NCBI GenBank assembly: GCA_964485345.1
Contig: CAZAJB010000082.1
Span: 1-9,218, forward strand
Direction: 5' to 3'
Length of the DNA stretch: 9,218 bases
Origin: UBA5420 sp964485345
Lineage (GTDB): Bacteria; Bacillota; Limnochordia; Darwinibacteriales; Darwinibacteriaceae
Shown: positions 5,389 through 9,218 of the stretch, piece after piece
Layout of the letters: each line of letters opens with the position of its first letter
How positions within the stretch are numbered: the first letter of the stretch is position 1
The notes under the pieces: generated by a model
Databases searched by the model: none
Told to the model about the DNA's origin: nothing
The model's input: only the letters and a program-made list of their open reading frames with translations
Program-made: the position numbers and the translations under genes

Positions 5389-7293
5389 GTGAGATCGTTA
5401 AGAACCACAATGGTACTAGCCTTTTCTGTCCCTGTAGCCATCTTGCTACTCGTATTTGCGTTTATTATCACGAGTCAAATTCAAAATACGATCTTGCCAT
5501 TGACGGAGGAAATGAGCGGTGAAATTGTGGCGAGTCGAGCCGTGCAATTGGATACCCGCATCGATGAGTACATTCGTGAAGCCGAAGTTCTTTCTAATGA
5601 GTTCTTTAGCGGCTTCGTCGTCGATACAAGGACGTTAGATGAGTCTAGGATCAATCACTATCAAGGTTTAATTCGCAACGACATAGCCAATCGGGCGCGT
5701 AACCTGCGGAGCGGTTTTGACGGGATGTATTTCGTAGACACGCGAGGGATTCAGTACGATGGTAACGGATCTACTATGACCGATGTCGCTGACAGCGAGT
5801 TTTTTCGGACCATTTTGCTAGAGAATGAAGAGGCTTTTGTGACCGCCCCCTATCAAAGCCCTGAGGGCGATCTGATTTTTGATGTTATTCATGAGGTAGT
5901 CAATGATGATGGCCAGAAGGTGGGCCTTTTGGGTTTGAGGGTTCCCTTCGAGAGCGTTGGTCAGCTGGTCATCGATTCCTCTTTAGGCGAAGAAGGTTAT
6001 GGATGGCTCCTTGATGCTGGTGGCCTGGTTATTGTCCACCCTGATCCAAATCTGACTATGCACCTAAATGTAAGTCAGGGTGGAAGTATGGGATATTCGG
6101 GGCTAGAATCCATGGCCGAGAAAATCAACTCGGGAAGCGGTGGCGCTGCCACCATCACCGATGCTAACGGCGTGAAAACGCTCGCCTTTTTCCGCCCAGT
6201 CGCGGGGCCTGCCCCTTGGACTCTAGCTATCAGCGTTCCCTTAGATAGTATCTTAAACAGGGCTAGTCCGTTACGGAACTTCACTATCTTGGCCTTTGGT
6301 TTGCTTTTTGTCATGAGTTTACTGGTATCCATTGTTATGGCGAACAACGTCTCTAAACCAGTGAAGCGTATGGCCACAGAGTTGGTGTTGATTTCCGAAG
6401 GTAAGCTAGGAGATCCTGTTGACATTCGCCGTGCGGATGAGGTTGGTCAGATGGCCCTCTGCTATAATGCCATGCTTGCTACGTTAAAACAGATGGTGAC
6501 TGGTATAACCTCTGTGATCGAAGCCATTTCTCAAGACACACAAACTCTCGCCAGGGTAGCTGAGGATAATTCTTCTGCCTTAGCCGAAGTCGCCTCCGTC
6601 ACCGTGCAGTTTGCGTCCACCTCTGAACAGTCCAACGCCAATGCACAGCGCATGAGTGTGAAGGCCCAAGATACGCTAGAGTTGACGCATCAGGGCATGG
6701 AACATATCGAGCTCACTGAGAGGATCATGGGTACCATCAATCAGACGGCCGCAGAAGCAGCTGAGGCCATTGGCGCGCTTGAGCGTGAGACGAGCAAGAT
6801 TGGTGACATGATTGATTCCATCTCTGAGATTGCCGAACAGACCAACCTCCTGGCTTTGAATGCAGCCATTGAAGCAGCCAGGGCAGGAGAAGAAGGTCGC
6901 GGCTTTTCCGTTGTGGCTCAAGAAGTTGGTAAACTTGCCGAGCAGACTCAGTCTCTAGTAACGGGGGTTCGTGCCACCATGACGCAAGTGGGGGCCCAGG
7001 CTGAAAATGCAGTTAAGACCAGTGCTGCAAACGATCGTGAAGTGCACCATGGTATCGAAGCTCTGAGTGAGACCCGCAGCGCATTTAACTCCATTGCCGC
7101 AAACATCGAAGAGACCGTGCGGAGTTTCCAAGAAGTGGCCGTGGCCAGCCAGACGCTGGCCCATGGTAGTGACGGGATCTCTGTTGCCACTGAGAGGCAG
7201 ATCGAGTCGGTTGCTGAAGTGGTTGACGTGGCTGCGTCTGTGGAGAAGATGGTTGAGGAACTAAAGGGACTAGTTGCCAAGTTTGAGCTGTAA
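5389..7293 (+). CDS. methyl-accepting chemotaxis protein with dCache sensor domain
   Basis: Encodes 634 aa of a transmembrane chemoreceptor that signals through CheW/CheA to the flagella. TM1 is at about 8-28, an extracellular double-Cache domain at about 30-290 (GMYFVDTRG in the first part, YGWLLDAGGLVIVHPDP in the membrane-proximal part), TM2 at about 299-318, a HAMP domain at about 319-372, and a long cytoplasmic coiled coil. The invariant hairpin tip is clear: EIAEQTNLLALNAAIEAARAGEEGRGF, residues 480-506. There is no C-terminal CheR-binding pentapeptide; the protein ends LVAKFEL. The RxWY-type amino-acid signature of dCache_1AA receptors is not apparent in the distal pocket (133-160), so the ligand is unknown. 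The start is GTG, 11 nt after GGGAG; an ATG seven codons on has no ribosome site. It follows rubrerythrin on the same strand, so read-through is possible. Confidence 0.95.
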   Translation: MRSLRTTMVLAFSVPVAILLLVFAFIITSQIQNTILPLTEEMSGEIVASRAVQLDTRIDEYIREAEVLSNEFFSGFVVDTRTLDESRINHYQGLIRNDIANRARNLRSGFDGMYFVDTRGIQYDGNGSTMTDVADSEFFRTILLENEEAFVTAPYQSPEGDLIFDVIHEVVNDDGQKVGLLGLRVPFESVGQLVIDSSLGEEGYGWLLDAGGLVIVHPDPNLTMHLNVSQGGSMGYSGLESMAEKINSGSGGAATITDANGVKTLAFFRPVAGPAPWTLAISVPLDSILNRASPLRNFTILAFGLLFVMSLLVSIVMANNVSKPVKRMATELVLISEGKLGDPVDIRRADEVGQMALCYNAMLATLKQMVTGITSVIEAISQDTQTLARVAEDNSSALAEVASVTVQFASTSEQSNANAQRMSVKAQDTLELTHQGMEHIELTERIMGTINQTAAEAAEAIGALERETSKIGDMIDSISEIAEQTNLLALNAAIEAARAGEEGRGFSVVAQEVGKLAEQTQSLVTGVRATMTQVGAQAENAVKTSAANDREVHHGIEALSETRSAFNSIAANIEETVRSFQEVAVASQTLAHGSDGISVATERQIESVAEVVDVAASVEKMVEELKGLVAKFEL

Positions 7294-7338
7294 CGACAGG
7301 GATTTTGCCGGGGTTTCCGCTTGTCAGGATGATAGATC

Positions 7339-7388
7339 AAAAAAAGGCTGCTGCGAGATGAACAAAGCAAGTTCATCTTGCAGCAGCC
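7339..7388 (-). terminator. strong intrinsic terminator of fprA
   Basis: An 18-bp stem (7371-7388 with 7346-7363, no gaps, one G-T position) around a 7-nt loop is followed on the minus strand by seven T (7345-7339). It starts 13 nt past the fprA stop. On the plus strand the stem lies 52 nt after the chemoreceptor gene and is followed by a weaker CCTTTGCTTCTTTC, so it may also stop that convergent transcript. Confidence 0.92.
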
Positions 7389-7401
7389 CCTTTGCTTCTT
7401 T

Positions 7402-8595
7402 CTAGATACTACGGGCAAACTCCTTACCAAACTCCTGGCAAAGGCCTAGTTCTTCGTCATCGGGTACCCAAAGGGATCTGTGTCCCCCGGTTACGATCTC
7501 AAAGCCAGCACCAGCAAAGTCTTCTGCGAGCAATTTATTGCCTTCGCCGCTCCAACCATAGCTGCCGAAAACGGCGGCTTTCTTGTTCTTGAACTTCATG
7601 CCCCTCACCATCTCGATCAGGGCTCCCATACCCGAGAGATACCTGTTATTGATGGTGGCAGAACCGGCTAGGATGGCCTTGGACTTAAAGATTTCCGTTA
7701 CGATATCGTTTTTATCCTGCTTTGCCACATTGAAAATCTTGACAACGACGGAAGGATCTTCAAGCTGGATTCCGTAAGCAATGGCTTCGGCCATGAGACG
7801 GGTTGAGTTCCACATGGTGTCATAGACAATGGTGATTTGATTTTCTTGGTAGTTGCCTGCCCACTTTAAGTACTGCTCAACGATCTGGGCCGGATTATCT
7901 CTCCAAATCACGCCGTGGCTCGTGCAAATCATGTCGAGAGGCAGTTCAAAGGATAGTACTTCATCAATCTTCCGCCTGACCTGAGCGCTAAAGGGTGTAA
8001 GGATATTGGCGTAGTATTTGATCGCTTCTTCGTACAGCTCACAGTTGTCTGCCTTATCATTATAGAGCGTTTCGGTGGCATAGTGTTGGCCAAAGGCATC
8101 ATTACTGAAGAGGACATTCTCGCCACTCATATAGGTAAACATTGTGTCCGGCCAGTGCAACATAGGAGCTTCCACAAAAGTCAGGGTGGATTCACCAATA
8201 TTCAATGTGTCACCGGTTTTCACTGTGATGAAGTTCCAGTCTTGATGATGATGTCCCTGGATGATCTTCTTGCCATTATTCGTGCAATAAATGGGCGTAT
8301 CAGGGATTTGCCTCATGAGCTCCGGTAAGGCACCGCTATGGTCGATTTCAGCGTGCTGGACAATAATGTAGTCGATCTTCGCAAGATCAATCTCGTCCTT
8401 CAGATTCGCCACGAATTCTTTGTCATAGGGCAACCAGACGGTGTCAATCAGTACGACCTTCTCGTCCCGAATAAGGTAGGAGTTATAGGAAGAACCCCTA
8501 GCTGTGGAGAGTTCATCTCCGTGAAATCTTTCAAGCTCCCAGTCAACCTTACCAACCCAGGTTACTTTTTCGGTCAATTTCTTCGAGGCCAGCAT
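7402..8595 (-). CDS. fprA: flavo-diiron protein, A-type flavoprotein (O2/NO reductase)
   Basis: Encodes 397 aa, the normal length for a two-domain flavo-diiron protein. Residues 1-250 are a metallo-beta-lactamase-like domain with diiron ligands HAEIDH (H81, E83, D85, H86), H147 in MLHW, D166 in SNDAFG and H227 in TSHG, all present. Residues 254-395 are a flavodoxin domain binding FMN (YDTMWNSTRLMAEAI phosphate loop, SYGWSGEG and related loops). These cytosolic enzymes reduce O2 to water or NO to N2O; which one dominates here cannot be told. There is no fused rubredoxin, unlike E. coli NorV, so a separate rubredoxin or NADH:rubredoxin reductase must supply electrons, and none is in the window. 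The ATG at 8595 has GGGAG with 7-nt spacing. It has its own promoter and terminator and so is probably monocistronic. Confidence 0.96.
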   Translation of the reverse strand: MLASKKLTEKVTWVGKVDWELERFHGDELSTARGSSYNSYLIRDEKVVLIDTVWLPYDKEFVANLKDEIDLAKIDYIIVQHAEIDHSGALPELMRQIPDTPIYCTNNGKKIIQGHHHQDWNFITVKTGDTLNIGESTLTFVEAPMLHWPDTMFTYMSGENVLFSNDAFGQHYATETLYNDKADNCELYEEAIKYYANILTPFSAQVRRKIDEVLSFELPLDMICTSHGVIWRDNPAQIVEQYLKWAGNYQENQITIVYDTMWNSTRLMAEAIAYGIQLEDPSVVVKIFNVAKQDKNDIVTEIFKSKAILAGSATINNRYLSGMGALIEMVRGMKFKNKKAAVFGSYGWSGEGNKLLAEDFAGAGFEIVTGGHRSLWVPDDEELGLCQEFGKEFARSI

Positions 8596-8624
8596 AAATA
8601 CACTCCCTTCAATTCCTTAGTAAG

Positions 8625-8653
8625 ATAATACCAAATTATGCATTAGAATACAA
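8625..8653 (-). promoter_or_regulatory. promoter of fprA
   Basis: On the minus strand TTGTAT (8653-8648) is followed after exactly 17 nt by TATTAT (8630-8625, 5/6), with TGG just before it giving an extended -10. Initiation near 8618 would give a leader of about 23 nt carrying only the ribosome site. It lies wholly between the two genes, so fprA need not depend on the upstream gene. Confidence 0.65.
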
Positions 8654-8669
8654 GGGTATGCTTCTGAAT

Positions 8670-9167
8670 CTAGAGGGGCAAGCGCCAGCACTCATCCCAG
8701 CGCCTTTCCTCGCTAAACTGAAAAACGCTCAAGTGGGAACACAGGAACGCTACTTCAGGGTGAAAATCGCCTAGTTCCCTCGAGTAGCGGGCGAACTGCC
8801 TGGCATCAAGGCGAGTTGCTAAGCTGATATGGGGATTGTAGGGGCGGCTGTCGATAGCAGTCCCTTCCCTGGCAAGGCTCGAGGAGAGAACCCTTTGCAT
8901 GGCCTCAAGCTCCGGCGTCAGGGTTACATTGATGAAAAGCACCCTGTTGCCGAAGGATCCAATGCCCGCGCCGGTTACTTGAAGGGGTTCGATAGGCAGG
9001 AGGCTCACTTCTAGCATCTTGATCAAATCGGGGGCCGATGTTTCCCAGACAAAAGGGGGAACAACAGTAATATGCGCGACCGTCTTCGGAGCCTTGAAGG
9101 AACGCCGATATCTTTCGCAGAGCTCTTCGAGTTCTTGTGGTAGGCGAAGGCCGAGAAATACCCTCAT
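8670..9167 (-). CDS. 2'-5' RNA ligase family protein (2H phosphoesterase superfamily)
   Basis: Encodes 165 aa, short for the family (about 170-190). The two signature motifs are present: H32-I-T34 in HITVVPPF and H113-I-S115 in NPHISLAT. In 2H enzymes these pairs form the active site acting on 2',3'-cyclic phosphates or 2'-5' phosphodiester bonds of RNA or nucleotides. FLGLRLP at the start and the beta-strand pattern fit the bilobal fold. The HITVVPPF form resembles the YjcG-like/2_5_RNA_ligase2 group as much as ThpR, so no symbol is given. The start is the ATG at 9167, 8 nt after GGAGGGAG; six extra codons to 9185 would swallow that site. It precedes fprA by 74 bp on the same strand, but fprA has its own promoter. 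The cellular substrate is unknown. Confidence 0.85.
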   Translation of the reverse strand: MRVFLGLRLPQELEELCERYRRSFKAPKTVAHITVVPPFVWETSAPDLIKMLEVSLLPIEPLQVTGAGIGSFGNRVLFINVTLTPELEAMQRVLSSSLAREGTAIDSRPYNPHISLATRLDARQFARYSRELGDFHPEVAFLCSHLSVFQFSEERRWDECWRLPL

Positions 9168-9191
9168 TGTCGATTCTCCCTCCAAGGGTTG

Positions 9192-9218
9192 TTAGCAATC
9201 CATTCGCTTTTCTAGTAT
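9192..9218 (-). CDS. possible C-terminal end of an upstream gene
   Basis: On the minus strand the edge of the window reads ILEKRMDC and then TAA, 24 nt before the RNA-ligase-family ATG. This spacing would fit an operon with the upstream gene, but eight codons are too few to show coding or identity. Confidence 0.2.
   Translation of the reverse strand: MLEKRMDC

Noticed and set aside
6948..7430. 160-codon minus-strand ORF over the chemoreceptor 3' end and the terminator
   Set aside because: It lies opposite the conserved signalling domain and crosses the fprA terminator hairpin; composition is that of an antisense frame.
1..9218. CRISPR arrays, insertion sequences, phage genes, tRNA or rRNA genes
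   Set aside because: No regularly spaced repeats, transposase or integrase motifs, terminal inverted repeats or tRNA-like folds were seen by eye on either strand.

Overview
The window looks like chromosomal DNA of an anaerobic, motile member of the Bacillota (Clostridia, Limnochordia or Negativicutes-like grade) with GC content near 50% by eye. Evidence for this: purine-rich GGAGG-type ribosome binding sites before nearly every gene, a stand-alone flavo-diiron protein and a classical rubrerythrin (oxygen/peroxide/NO defence of anaerobes), a YuxH/PdeH-type EAL-HDOD protein, and a membrane-anchored NodB-type deacetylase. The substrate-binding protein at the left edge has a signal peptide without a lipobox cysteine, which hints at a cell with an outer membrane, but that is inference.

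Layout, left to right. (1) 1-268, minus: N-terminal part of an ABC-transporter extracellular solute-binding protein, leaving the window. Its 347-bp upstream region holds a palindromic operator candidate over a possible promoter and a short leader ORF coupled to the gene by an ATGA overlap. (2) 616-2256, minus: a YtcJ-type amidohydrolase, ended by an intrinsic terminator at 551-581 and preceded by a possible small CxC/CxxC ORF that would be coupled by TGATG. (3) 2470-3729, plus: an EAL-HDOD protein whose 3' end overlaps, tail to tail, (4) 3677-4522, minus: a polysaccharide deacetylase with a Pro/Glu linker. (5) 4523-4714: a divergent promoter region with near-coincident -10 boxes and a possible structured leader. 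(6) 4715-5248, plus: rubrerythrin, followed by a perfect 14-bp hairpin. (7) 5389-7293, plus: a dCache methyl-accepting chemotaxis protein, with a 13-codon ORF just upstream. (8) 7339-7388: a strong intrinsic terminator serving (9) 7402-8595, minus: flavo-diiron protein FprA with a good promoter. (10) 8670-9167, minus: a 2H phosphoesterase / 2'-5' RNA ligase-family protein, with the possible tail of another gene at the right edge.

The genes do not form one large operon. Transcription units alternate in direction, and most genes have their own control signals. The shared theme in the right half is redox stress and sensing: rubrerythrin and FprA reduce peroxide and O2/NO using rubredoxin-type electron carriers and sit on either side of a chemoreceptor. 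The EAL-HDOD protein (c-di-GMP turnover) fits a motile cell. I see no CRISPR array, insertion sequence, phage gene, tRNA or rRNA. I do not see a clearly novel multi-gene system. The most unusual features are regulatory: the paired hairpin/Shine-Dalgarno complementarity before the chemoreceptor, the rubrerythrin leader, the operator before the solute-binding protein, and several short coupled upstream ORFs.
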